In this document: positions 9,086 to 16,901 of the stretch, piece by piece
Numbering within the stretch: the stretch's first letter is position 1
How the letters are laid out: each line of letters begins with the position of its first letter
Assembly: GCF_021390575.1 (NCBI RefSeq)
Contig: NZ_JAJEJQ010000001.1
Span: forward strand, 1,588,501-1,652,500
DNA: 64,000 bases
Origin: Paraburkholderia adhaesiva
Lineage (GTDB): Bacteria > Pseudomonadota > Gammaproteobacteria > Burkholderiales > Burkholderiaceae
Direction: 5' to 3'
Notes under the pieces: model-generated
Databases searched by the model: none
The model's input: only the letters and a program-made list of their open reading frames with translations
What the model was told of the DNA's origin: nothing
Position numbers and translations under genes: made by a program

Positions 9086-9213
9086 ATGCCGGCGCGCTGC
9101 GCGACCATCAGCGATGTGGTCCGCGAAGCCCGGTATCGGCAAGGCCAGCGTTTCGTGCTATCCGAATAGCGCGCTACCCGCGCTTTAGCGGGATCGGCGC
9201 GCGCGCATCTAAA
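9086..9213 (+). pseudogene. remnant of a LacI-family (PtxS-like) regulator, frameshifted and truncated
   Basis: Directly behind the reductase gene the plus strand reads ATISDVVREA, a LacI helix-turn-helix start. Shifting one base forward it continues GIGKASVSCYPNSALPAL, then a stop, then RDRRARI and another stop. Joined, this resembles the first ~35 residues of gluconate/2-ketogluconate-type LacI repressors (pattern TIxDVAxxAGxxKxSVSRxLN). One frameshift, two stops and the lack of the whole effector domain mark it as a dead fragment. In pseudomonads ptxS regulates the 2-ketogluconate genes, so the position next to a KguD/GhrB-like gene is meaningful. Recognition is by eye. Confidence 0.6.
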
Positions 9214-9384
9214 GGGCAGCGGTTTGATCACGCAGGACAGCGTCGGAATGCGAACTCGTGGCGCGCGGTTTGCAGGGGGCATCTTCTCAGGAAGCGTCGG
9301 CCGGGGCTGCGCGTCGGCCCGGATATCTGCGATGATTCGGGCTGCGGCGCGCGCTCTCGCGTGCCGCTCGTCACAAGGATCCTC

Positions 9385-10200
9385 ATGACCGTTGCCCCGA
9401 TCACGCTGCTCAGCCTCTCGTTCGCGACGCTCTTCGTCGCTGCTTTGCCCGTGTTGCTGTATCGGCGGCTGCGTCGTCCATTCGCGCTCGGCTGGCGCGA
9501 CACGGTTGCTGGTATCGCCGTGTTTGCGTTGTTCGCGACCGTGATCGAGCGAGCACTCAACGCCTTCGTGCTTCACGGCAATCCTGTGACCGCCGGCTGG
9601 TTCGAACACCCGCTTGCATTCGTCGCGTATGGGGCGCTGGCAGCCGGCGTGTGCGAAGAGGTGGGCCGTTACATCGCCATGCGCCTGCTCGTTCGACGCG
9701 CGGGCGGCGAGGCATCCGCGCGACTCGACTCAGATAAAACGGGCATCGGCTATGGCATCGGGCACGGCGGGGCCGAGGCCTGGCTCGTCGGCGTTTTCGT
9801 GCAAGTGCCGTGGATCGTGTTCGCCGTGCTCGCCAATCGCGGTGAACTCGACGAACATCTCGCCAATCTTTCGATGGACGCCGTGCTGCGCGTACATCTG
9901 ATCCTCGCGAACCTGTCGCCGATGATGGCGCTTGTATTCGCCGCCGAGCGCGCGGCGGCGTTCGTGTTCCAGATCGGTTTTTCAGTGCTGATGTGGCGCG
10001 GCGTGCGTGCGGGAAAGAAGGGCATCCTGCCGCTCGTGATCGTCCTTCATGCGCTGACCGACGTGCCTGCCGCGATGTATCAGGCGCGCATGCTGCCGCT
10101 CCTGGTGGTGGACGGCGCGTATGTCCTGGCGGCGATCGTGGTCGCGTTCGTTCTGTTTCGCGTGTGCCGGGTGCAGGGGCGTGCCGTACTTGCAGCGTGA
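9385..10200 (+). CDS. YhfC-family intramembrane protease-like protein
   Basis: A 271-residue membrane protein with about seven hydrophobic helices. The putative metal-site motifs of the YhfC family are visible: a CEEVGRYIAMR stretch with paired glutamates near residue 88 and GIGYGIGHGGAEAW with His near residue 127, plus a later LPLVIVLHALTDVPAA helix with His. This resembles CAAX-protease/bacteriocin-processing type enzymes, so membrane proteolysis is a family-based guess. The ATG at 9385 has AAGGA upstream; the frame also opens from a GTG at 9361. Confidence 0.8.
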   Translation: MTVAPITLLSLSFATLFVAALPVLLYRRLRRPFALGWRDTVAGIAVFALFATVIERALNAFVLHGNPVTAGWFEHPLAFVAYGALAAGVCEEVGRYIAMRLLVRRAGGEASARLDSDKTGIGYGIGHGGAEAWLVGVFVQVPWIVFAVLANRGELDEHLANLSMDAVLRVHLILANLSPMMALVFAAERAAAFVFQIGFSVLMWRGVRAGKKGILPLVIVLHALTDVPAAMYQARMLPLLVVDGAYVLAAIVVAFVLFRVCRVQGRAVLAA

Positions 10201-10245
10201 GCCGGTCTAGATCCGGCGCGTATTGTTACCTTTTCGTTGGCCCTG

Positions 10246-10611
10246 ATGGAAACCTATCTGTTTGAATGCACGAGTCCCGACTTCGAGGAACTGGCCCGCG
10301 TAATTGCGGACCTCTTTCCTGAGCAGACGCGTTTTGCCGAACTGCCCGCCGAAAACGGCGCGCCGCTCCTGACCGTGCAATGGGTGGCGATGCGCTTCGG
10401 AACAGCCGCGCGACGCATGACGTTGACGATCGCGATCGCACCTGCCGCGCTTGCCCGCTATCGAGCGCTGCCTGCGCGGTTGCGCGGCCGCAGCTTCGCC
10501 GTGCTGCGCGCCTACGTGGAGGCGTTGATTGGTTCGCTCGAAGAGCAGCACGCGAAAGGCGAGAGCGTGCCGCGCGAGGTGACGCTGGAACTGGACGAGG
10601 AGTTTGCGTGA
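10246..10611 (+). CDS. DUF3022-type conserved protein
   Basis: A 121-residue soluble protein (METYLFECTSPDFEELARVI...) that matches my recollection of the DUF3022 family, which is nearly confined to Burkholderia relatives. No catalytic motif, signal peptide or membrane segment is visible. The C-terminal half is helical and acidic at its end (VTLELDEEFA). The ATG at 10246 is used; a TTG at 10237 in frame is unlikely. Function unknown. Confidence 0.7.
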   Translation: METYLFECTSPDFEELARVIADLFPEQTRFAELPAENGAPLLTVQWVAMRFGTAARRMTLTIAIAPAALARYRALPARLRGRSFAVLRAYVEALIGSLEEQHAKGESVPREVTLELDEEFA

Positions 10612-10631
10612 AGCGGTGAGGGTGGGGGCGG

Positions 10632-11066
10632 TCAGTCGGCGAGACGATAGACCTTGGCGAAACGCTCGGCTTTGACCACACCGTAGTCGCCGGGCGCGTA
10701 CTGCATGACCCAGTCGCCTGCCGCACCGGTGAGGCGGTCGCCGCCTGCGGACCGGGTGATGGTGAACGGTTCGGTCATGTGCTTCGCGAGCACGACTGCT
10801 GGCCGGTTGCGATACGCACCGGATTCGCCATGCTGGCGTGCCGCATCGGCGGGCAGGTACTTCGCATCGAAACGCTCGCGCGAGACGACCCAGCGCTCGC
10901 CCGTCGAGCCGGTGATGATCGCGTCGCCTTGTGCATAACGGTTCGGGCCTTCGAGGCTCATCAGCTCGCCGGGAACGGCAGCGAACGTGACAGCGACGGT
11001 TTCGTCCTTGACGACGCGTTGGGCGGCGGCGTCGGTGCGCAGGTCGAGTTGGGTGAGTTCAATCAT
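10632..11066 (-). CDS. PGDYG-domain protein
   Basis: A 144-residue cytoplasmic protein with two related halves: GDAIITGSTGERWVVSRERF in the first and MQYAPGDYGVVKAERFAKVY at the C terminus. The latter carries the PGDYG motif that names the family. Its role is unknown; family proteins are often next to metabolic genes or fused to hydrolases. The ATG at 11066 starts MIELTQLDL; no strong ribosome site is seen. It is convergent with the DUF3022 gene, 20 bp apart. Confidence 0.75.
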   Translation of the reverse strand: MIELTQLDLRTDAAAQRVVKDETVAVTFAAVPGELMSLEGPNRYAQGDAIITGSTGERWVVSRERFDAKYLPADAARQHGESGAYRNRPAVVLAKHMTEPFTITRSAGGDRLTGAAGDWVMQYAPGDYGVVKAERFAKVYRLAD

Positions 11067-11278
11067 GATGGGGCAAGCGGACCTGCATCGAAAAAGCGTG
11101 TTCCGGATGAGGCGGCGGCCGGGCAATCGAGCCCGGCAGTCGCGCGGCCCGCAAGGGTACCTCGAATCAGCCCGCCGCGCACGTCGTTTCGTGCGTCACC
11201 GCCGCGGGCTTTTTCCGCGTGACTGCGCGGGTAACGGCAGTGGGGCAGTCGAGTCCTGCCCGAGGGTGATGGCGTGGA

Positions 11279-11821
11279 TTACTGCGCTGCCGGGTCGCTC
11301 GCCGCAGGCGCTGCGCCGGCCGGCTTCGACTGCGAGCCGGACCTGTTCCTCTGCCGATTGCCACCCTTACCACCCTTGCCGCCGCGTTCAGGCGCGCCAT
11401 GGCGGAAGGTCTTGTCCGCAATCGCCTTCTGATCGGCGGAGAAGCTGTTGTACAGCGGCTCGAATGCCGTCACGAGCTTTTGCATCTCATCGGCGTGAGC
11501 CTGGGTGATCTGCGCGTATTCCTTCATGTCGTCGAGCGCGTTACGCGTGCCCAGGCCTTCCGCGCGCTGCTTGAACATTTCGCCCATGGTCCGGCCGTTG
11601 GTGCGCATCTGGTCCGCGAAAGGCTTCCAGAGCGCCTCCTGTTCGGGCGTGATCTTCAGCGTCGAGTGCAGGAAGGCGATGCGTTCCTCAACGCGCTGCT
11701 GATGCTCGGCGACGCCCGCCTCGATGGCTGCCGACGACGGCGCAGCCGGCGTCGCAGCGTTCTGCGCGAAGGCGCCGCTCATCGACAGTGCGGTCGCAAG
11801 GACGACGATAGCTTTCTTCAT
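11279..11821 (-). CDS. Spy/LTXXQ-family periplasmic protein
   Basis: A 180-residue protein with a clear Sec signal peptide (MKKAIVVLATALSMSGAFAQ) and a helical core that carries the LTXXQ-like repeats LKITPEQEALWKPF and FSADQKAIADKTF. This is the CpxP/Spy fold of periplasmic ATP-independent chaperones and metal or envelope-stress sensors. The C-terminal 40 residues are a basic, Gly/Asn-rich then Ala/Pro-rich tail (GGKGGKGGNRQRNRSG), typical of beta-proteobacterial members. A TACTCCTTAG complement (CTAAGGAGTA) just upstream of the ATG gives a strong ribosome site. A second family member lies at 45617. Confidence 0.88.
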   Translation of the reverse strand: MKKAIVVLATALSMSGAFAQNAATPAAPSSAAIEAGVAEHQQRVEERIAFLHSTLKITPEQEALWKPFADQMRTNGRTMGEMFKQRAEGLGTRNALDDMKEYAQITQAHADEMQKLVTAFEPLYNSFSADQKAIADKTFRHGAPERGGKGGKGGNRQRNRSGSQSKPAGAAPAASDPAAQ

Positions 11822-12083
11822 TGCTACTCCTTAGTTCGTTTCGTAGCGAGTTGGGCGTAATGCCGCATCGGTTGAAGCGAATATTAGTACCACGATAACG
11901 GCCCATCGCGATTTGAATGCGACAACTCCTTACAAGTGAAACCGGTCGAAACCGCCGGATTTGCGCTCGCGCAAACGTCGCCGGACGCTGAAGGCACGCC
12001 CGCCGCGTTTTCCCGATGCCGCCTGCGCCGCACTGCGCGCGATAATGGCGCCAACTCAACTTGACCTGTCAGACGCCCCATCA

Positions 12084-12548
12084 ATGAGACCGCCGCGCCT
12101 CGACCAACTCGACGACCTCGACCGCAGCCTCGTCGCGCTGCTGCAGGAGAACGCGCGAGAGAGCGTCGCGAACCTCGCGCGCCGGCTCGGCGTTGCACGC
12201 ACCACCGTGCTCGCGCGCATCGCGCGACTGGAGCGCTCGCAAGTGATCGCGGGCTATGGCGCGCGGCTCGGACAGGACGTGCTCGACGCGAGCCTTCAGG
12301 CGTGGGTGGGCCTGATCATCGCGCCGAAGCATGGCGCGGATCTGCTCAAACGCCTCGGCAAGATGCCCGAGGTGCAGTTGCTGTGCGCGGTCAGCGGCGA
12401 ATACGACTATGTCGCGTGGCTGCGCGCCGAAACGCCGGATCGCCTCAATGACCTGCTCGACCAGATCGGCACCATGCCGGGTGTCGAGCGCACCACGACC
12501 TCGATCGTGCTCGCGCGCAAAATCGACCGCGGGACGATCACGGGCTGA
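12084..12548 (+). CDS. Lrp/AsnC-family transcriptional regulator
   Basis: A 154-residue Lrp protein. The N-terminal helix-turn-helix reads LDDLDRSLVALLQENARESV and LARRLGVARTTVLARIARLE, followed by the RAM ligand-binding/oligomer domain (LLCAVSGEYDYVAWLRAETP). Such proteins sense amino acids. It precedes, on the same strand, a saccharopine-dehydrogenase-like enzyme, and palindromic sites lie between the two, so control of that gene is likely. ATG 12084 keeps only a short leader before the HTH; an ATG at 12045 in frame is an alternative. Confidence 0.9.
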   Translation: MRPPRLDQLDDLDRSLVALLQENARESVANLARRLGVARTTVLARIARLERSQVIAGYGARLGQDVLDASLQAWVGLIIAPKHGADLLKRLGKMPEVQLLCAVSGEYDYVAWLRAETPDRLNDLLDQIGTMPGVERTTTSIVLARKIDRGTITG

Positions 12549-12567
12549 AGCCGTGCATGCGGCCATC

Positions 12568-12597
12568 TCGACGAATCGTCGAAATGTTTCGTCGAAA
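12568..12597. promoter_or_regulatory. two TCG-rich palindromes upstream of the saccharopine dehydrogenase-like gene
   Basis: TCGACGA-A-TCGTCGA (12568-12582) and TTTCG-T-CGAAA (12587-12597) are both perfect inverted repeats around a central base, in the 166-bp gap after the Lrp gene. A further GTCGAAA half lies at 12612-12618. Repeated, regularly spaced sites are what an Lrp octamer would bind, so this is a candidate operator for the downstream gene; inference only. Confidence 0.45.
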
Positions 12598-12714
12598 TGT
12601 CGAAAAATGCGGTCGAAACGCATCACTTTGCGCCTATGAACCGTTTTTGCACCTCCCTAGACTGTCCGTAGCGGGAACGGCCCGCCCCGGAACATAAAAC
12701 AAAGGAGATGCAAG

Positions 12715-13821
12715 ATGAAAGTCGCGATTGCCGGTGCCGGCCTGATCGGCCATACCATTGCTCACATGTTGCGCGAGACCGGGGACTACGAGGTGACCGC
12801 CCTCGACCGCGACGGGAGCGCGCTCGACAAGCTCGCGGCCCAGGGCATTCCCGTCGAGCGTGTCGACTCCGCCGATGCCGCCGCCATGCGCCGCGCGCTG
12901 GCCGGCTACGATGTGCTCGTGAATGCGCTGCCGTATTACCTTGCGGTGAGCGTCGCGGCGGCGGCGAAGTCCGCGGGCGTCCACTATTTCGATCTCACCG
13001 AGGACGTGCGTGCGACCCACGCAATCCGCACACTCGCCGATGGCGCCGATCACGTCTTCATGCCGCAATGCGGACTCGCGCCGGGCTTTATCGGTATCGC
13101 AGCGCATGCGCTTGCGAGCCGTTTCACCGAGATACGCGACGTGAAGATGCGCGTCGGCGCTTTGCCGCAGTTTCCCACCAACGCGTTCAAGTACAACCTG
13201 ACCTGGAGCGTGGACGGACTCATCAACGAGTATTGCCAGCCGTGCGAGGCGATTCGTGACAGCCGCATTCAATCGCTGCAGCCGCTGGAGGGCCTCGAAC
13301 ACTTCTCGCTGGATGGTTTGGAGTACGAAGCGTTCAATACCTCGGGCGGGCTCGGCACGTTGTGCGAGACGCTGGCAGGTCGCGTCGAATCGCTCGACTA
13401 CAAGTCGGTGCGCTATCCGGGCCATCGCGCGCTGATACAGTTCCTGCTGGAAGACCTGCGTCTTGCCACCGACCGTGAGACACTCAAGTCGATCCTGCGT
13501 CGCGCGGTGCCCGCAACCGGGCAGGATGTCGTGCTGATCTTCATGACGGTCACGGGCATGCGCGACGGCCAGCTCGTACAGGAGGTGTTCACGCGCAAGA
13601 TCTTCGCGAAGACGGTATGCGGCATGCCGATGAGCGCAATCCAGATCACCACCGCAGGCGCGATGTGCGCCGTGCTCGATCTGTTCCGGGAGAGGGCGCT
13701 ACCGCAAAAGGGCTTCGTACGCCAGGAACAGGTGTCGCTGGACGCGTTCCTCTCAAACCGGTTTGGTCAGGTCTACGAAGGCTCCACGCTCGATGTCATG
13801 GCGCCGGCGCTCGTCGCCTGA
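12715..13821 (+). CDS. saccharopine dehydrogenase-family oxidoreductase
   Basis: A 368-residue protein with an N-terminal Rossmann fold (MKVAIAGAGLIGHTIAHML) and the DVLVNALPYYLAVSVAAAAK plus QCGLAPGFIGIAAHAL stretches typical of the saccharopine dehydrogenase / lysine 6-dehydrogenase group. It would oxidise the C-N bond of an amino acid or its adduct with NAD(P). Excellent ribosome site AAAGGAG before the ATG. An Lrp-family gene precedes it, which fits amino-acid responsive expression. Exact substrate (lysine, or another amino acid adduct) cannot be read from the sequence. Confidence 0.88.
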   Translation: MKVAIAGAGLIGHTIAHMLRETGDYEVTALDRDGSALDKLAAQGIPVERVDSADAAAMRRALAGYDVLVNALPYYLAVSVAAAAKSAGVHYFDLTEDVRATHAIRTLADGADHVFMPQCGLAPGFIGIAAHALASRFTEIRDVKMRVGALPQFPTNAFKYNLTWSVDGLINEYCQPCEAIRDSRIQSLQPLEGLEHFSLDGLEYEAFNTSGGLGTLCETLAGRVESLDYKSVRYPGHRALIQFLLEDLRLATDRETLKSILRRAVPATGQDVVLIFMTVTGMRDGQLVQEVFTRKIFAKTVCGMPMSAIQITTAGAMCAVLDLFRERALPQKGFVRQEQVSLDAFLSNRFGQVYEGSTLDVMAPALVA

Positions 13822-13849
13822 TACTCGAGCGATCGTCGGCAGGCGCTCC

Positions 13850-14452
13850 TCAGCCCGCCGGCGGTTCTTGCCCCGTCCGCACAATGCACTGAAGCAGCGC
13901 GTCGTAATCGGCTGCACCTGGCGCCGTGTTGTCGAAAACAATGAGCCCGTCGCACTGCACGCCCGACGGCACGAATCGGCGCTGCCGGTACTCGTCCCAG
14001 TGGGCGAGCTTGTAGGCGTCGTTCGGATTACCGCGCGCGACGATGCGACTGTGCGCCGTGTCTTCCGATGTCTGCACCCAGACCACCGCGATCTCCACCG
14101 ATGGCGCGACACCGAGCCATGCACGGTCGAAGAGCCGACGGTCGCGAATTTCGCGCGAAAGCGGCCCAACGACGATCGCGCTGACGCCGAGTTCGATGTT
14201 TTCGCGGGCAGTGTCGAGGAGCCCCTGGTATTCGGGGTCCCGCAAATGTTTGAGGTAGAGGGGGCTGTCGCGGTCGTTCGGGTCGTGCGTGAGCGCAGCC
14301 ATGGCGGCGGCGCTGTAGCGGCCGTAGAGCGTGTCCTTGTCGAGCAGGCAGAACGCCTCGCCCGTGGCGCGGCTGAGCGGACCTATCAGGCGCTTCGCGA
14401 GCGTTGTCTTGCCGGTGCCCGCGTGGCCGCACAAAAATACGAGTCGAGTCAC
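13850..14452 (-). CDS. P-loop kinase/ATPase, AAA_33-type
   Basis: A 200-residue protein with Walker A GHAGTGKTT near residues 9-17 at the extreme N terminus. Size and layout resemble the small phosphotransferase-like P-loop proteins (zeta-toxin/chloramphenicol phosphotransferase/gluconate kinase group). The GTG start at 14452 is chosen because it overlaps the TGA of the preceding small gene as GTGA on the minus strand, which signals translational coupling, and because the Walker motif needs this N terminus. Substrate unknown. It is convergent with the saccharopine dehydrogenase-like gene, 28 bp apart. Confidence 0.8.
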   Translation of the reverse strand: MTRLVFLCGHAGTGKTTLAKRLIGPLSRATGEAFCLLDKDTLYGRYSAAAMAALTHDPNDRDSPLYLKHLRDPEYQGLLDTARENIELGVSAIVVGPLSREIRDRRLFDRAWLGVAPSVEIAVVWVQTSEDTAHSRIVARGNPNDAYKLAHWDEYRQRRFVPSGVQCDGLIVFDNTAPGAADYDALLQCIVRTGQEPPAG

Positions 14453-14580
14453 GAACGGAGCGTCCCTGCGTTGCGCAGCGGTGTGCCCTTGCCGCGGCCG
14501 CTCGCTTCGAGCCACATCGCGTTGATGGCGCCGAAGCCGGGCGCAACCCCGATGCCCGGTATCCGTGAAAAGTACCCCAT
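14449..14580 (-). CDS. 43-residue protein coupled to the P-loop kinase, unknown
   Basis: A short frame that starts MGYFSRIPGIGVAPGFGAIN, rich in Gly/Pro/Ala, and ends NAGTLRS. Support for a real gene: the AAGGAG sequence located 8 bases before ATG 14580, and a GTGA overlap of its stop codon with the start of the kinase gene. I know no family. It could be a leader that drives kinase translation or a partner peptide. Confidence 0.55.
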   Translation of the reverse strand: MGYFSRIPGIGVAPGFGAINAMWLEASGRGKGTPLRNAGTLRS

Positions 14581-14799
14581 CGTTTTTTCTCCTTGCCTTG
14601 TGACGCGGCACAGCACCGCCGCGTGCCGTGCGAATCCTGTATCGCCGATGATGGCCGGTATGCGTGTGCCGCGCAAGCAGGTACCGAGGCCGGCACGTGC
14701 GCCGAGGCGCCGCGCCGTGCGCGCGTATGATGACCGCACGGTGGGGACGGCGACCCGGCAAAACGAACAGGCAGACCGATACAGACAGGGGTAGCGTCC

Positions 14800-15282
14800 A
14801 TGGCTTTGTGCGTGTTCCGTGCCTTGCTCGAACCTGCTGCTATTGCGCGCCGCAGTTATGGCGCCGTGTTACGCGTGCTGGCGCTCACCATGCTCGGCGT
14901 ACTGGCGCTTGCCGGCTGCGGCGAAACACCGGCGACGCCGGTGCCGTTCAAGCCCGTGCCTGCCGAACGCATCTTGCTGCCCGGTTATCTGCAACCGGGC
15001 GAAGGGCTCGTCGCGGTGGACGTGCGGCGTGAACGAACGGGGAACGTGATCGTCAAGTTCCGCGACGCACCGCTCTACGTCGACGGCAAGCAGGTCACCG
15101 ATCTGATGAACGGCGAGCACGTCGTGCTGCACCTGCCTCCGGGCGTGCACCGGATCGGCGTGACGACACAATTCGATCCGGTGGTCGAGATCCACTTCGT
15201 GGTGGACCAGCGCTACACGAACCGCGCAAGCGTCTCGTTCGACACGGATCACCGTGTCCTGATCCGCCGCGTTGGGCAGTAA
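14800..15282 (+). CDS. putative lipoprotein, unknown function
   Basis: A 160-residue protein whose N terminus holds a hydrophobic signal and the lipobox LALAGC with Cys40, so it is probably lipid-anchored in the envelope. The mature part has beta-rich character (VAVDVRRERTGNVIVKFRDA, HVVLHLPPGVHRIGV) resembling a PEGA/Ig-like small domain. The leader before the lipobox is long; a downstream start could be the real one. Unknown function. CorA follows 138 bp downstream on the same strand. Confidence 0.7.
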   Translation: MALCVFRALLEPAAIARRSYGAVLRVLALTMLGVLALAGCGETPATPVPFKPVPAERILLPGYLQPGEGLVAVDVRRERTGNVIVKFRDAPLYVDGKQVTDLMNGEHVVLHLPPGVHRIGVTTQFDPVVEIHFVVDQRYTNRASVSFDTDHRVLIRRVGQ

Positions 15283-15420
15283 CGCCCGTAGTAATCCGCG
15301 TGCGCCTGAGGCCGTGTCCGGCGCAACGCGGGCTGCCGTGAAGCGCCCTATACTGGCGAACCGGATTCACCGCAGGTCAACCTCACCACGGGCTGCGCCC
15401 GTCGGCGGAATGAAAAACAC

Positions 15421-16398
15421 ATGCTGATCAATTGCGCCGCGTATCAGAACGGCAAAAAACTGGGCGATGTCGCGATCAAGGACATCAGCGACTACCTCGC
15501 CAAATCCGAGTGCTTCGTCTGGGTCGCGCTCAAGGACCCCGACGATGCCGAGATGGCTGCCATGAAGGAGGAATTCGGCCTGCATGTGCTCGCTATCGAA
15601 GACGTCATGAGAGGCGGACAGCGGCCGAAGATCGAGGATTACGGCGACACGCTCTTCACGGTCCTGCACACCATCGAGACCGGCGACGACGGCGAACTGA
15701 TCATCGGCCAGGTGAATATATTCGCGGGGCCGAACTTCGTGGTTTCGGTGCGCCATCGCGCTCAGAAGGGCTTTCAGGACGTGCGTGCGCGCTGCGAGCG
15801 CGAGCCGGAGTTGCTCAAGGAAGGCGCGGGTTTCGTGCTTTACGCGCTCATCGACAGCGTCGTCGACCGGTACACGCCGGTCGTGGAGGTGCTTTCGGAA
15901 GAGATCGAGGAACTCGAGGACCGCATCTTCGAGAAGCACAGCCTCGCCGACTCGCGCGCGATCATCCAGGATCTCTATTCGCTCAAGCGCCGCCTCGTGA
16001 TCCTCCAGCATCACATCACGCCGCTTGTGGATGCGGTGGGCAAGCTTGTCGGCGGGCGCGTTCCGGCCATCTGCACGGGCATGCAGGCGTACTACCGCGA
16101 TGTCTATGACCACCTCGTGCGCGTATCGAACATGATCGACGCACGCCGCGACATGATCGTTACGGCGGTTCAGGTGAACCTCGGCATGATTTCGGTCGCG
16201 GAGGGCGAGGTGACCAAGCGGCTTGGCGCGTTCGCCGCGCTTTTCGCCGTGCCCACCCTGATCGCGGGGATCTACGGGATGAATTTCCAGTCGATTCCCG
16301 CATTGCAGTCCCGCTTCGGCTTCCAGATCTGCCTCGCGGCGATGGCGGCCATCGACGTGATCCTGTACTTCCTGTTCCGCCGCGGCGGGTGGCTCTGA
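15421..16398 (+). CDS. corA: CorA-family magnesium/cobalt transporter
   Basis: A 325-residue protein with the CorA layout: a large cytoplasmic alpha/beta and long-helix region (about 1-265), then two C-terminal membrane helices separated by the YGMNF signature (GMN around 286-288) that forms the selectivity filter for hydrated Mg2+. The gating funnel helix region is acidic and coiled-coil-like (EEIEELEDRIFEKHSL). The homopentamer would import Mg2+ or Co2+, or export it, through the inner membrane. No riboswitch was recognised upstream. Confidence 0.93.
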   Translation: MLINCAAYQNGKKLGDVAIKDISDYLAKSECFVWVALKDPDDAEMAAMKEEFGLHVLAIEDVMRGGQRPKIEDYGDTLFTVLHTIETGDDGELIIGQVNIFAGPNFVVSVRHRAQKGFQDVRARCEREPELLKEGAGFVLYALIDSVVDRYTPVVEVLSEEIEELEDRIFEKHSLADSRAIIQDLYSLKRRLVILQHHITPLVDAVGKLVGGRVPAICTGMQAYYRDVYDHLVRVSNMIDARRDMIVTAVQVNLGMISVAEGEVTKRLGAFAALFAVPTLIAGIYGMNFQSIPALQSRFGFQICLAAMAAIDVILYFLFRRGGWL

Positions 16399-16901
16399 AT
16401 CCGGCCGCACACAGCGGCGCACGGCCAGGTGCGCAGTCGGGCCGGCCTCGTCCGGAATAGAGGCAAACTTCGAGACCACCGGGAAATACACGAAAAATTC
16501 TGGGGTGCCGCGCCCGTCGAAGGGGCGGCCATGGTCGTGGTGAAGTGACGCCAGCCCCGCAGGGCGTAGTTTGCAGCGTCTGCTGAAAAATAGGTCTCAA
16601 GAAATGCGCCTGTAAGCCGTTATGTGTTAGGTGATGGCGACGATATCGGCGCGCCGGCTGGCTGGATGGCGGTCAGGCGCACCGTGCTTTGCATGCCACC
16701 GCCCAAATGCCACGCGTAGCGTGCGTACCTGTAGCGCGGATCCCGCAGGTGCGGGCGCTGCGCGGACCCGGAGCGTGGTCCGCGCGGCACGTGCGGCGTG
16801 TCGGGGGGCAATTTCCGCATCGCGGCGCTCGCAGTAGCGGGCGAACCGGGCAGCGCGACGCGGCCGCAACAGGCAGCAAACGAGGCAGGAGCAATAAGAA
16901 A
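16399..16901. other. 500-bp stretch without a gene
   Basis: Between the corA stop and the rbsR start no frame looks coding on either strand and no known RNA was recognised. The last 25 bases hold the rbsR ribosome site (AGGAG). Short open frames here are GC-driven shadows. Confidence 0.5.

Noticed and set aside
11168..11216. Strong GC hairpin followed by T residues on the plus strand
   Set aside because: It looks like a terminator but no plus-strand gene ends before it, and the minus-strand genes read through it; function unclear.
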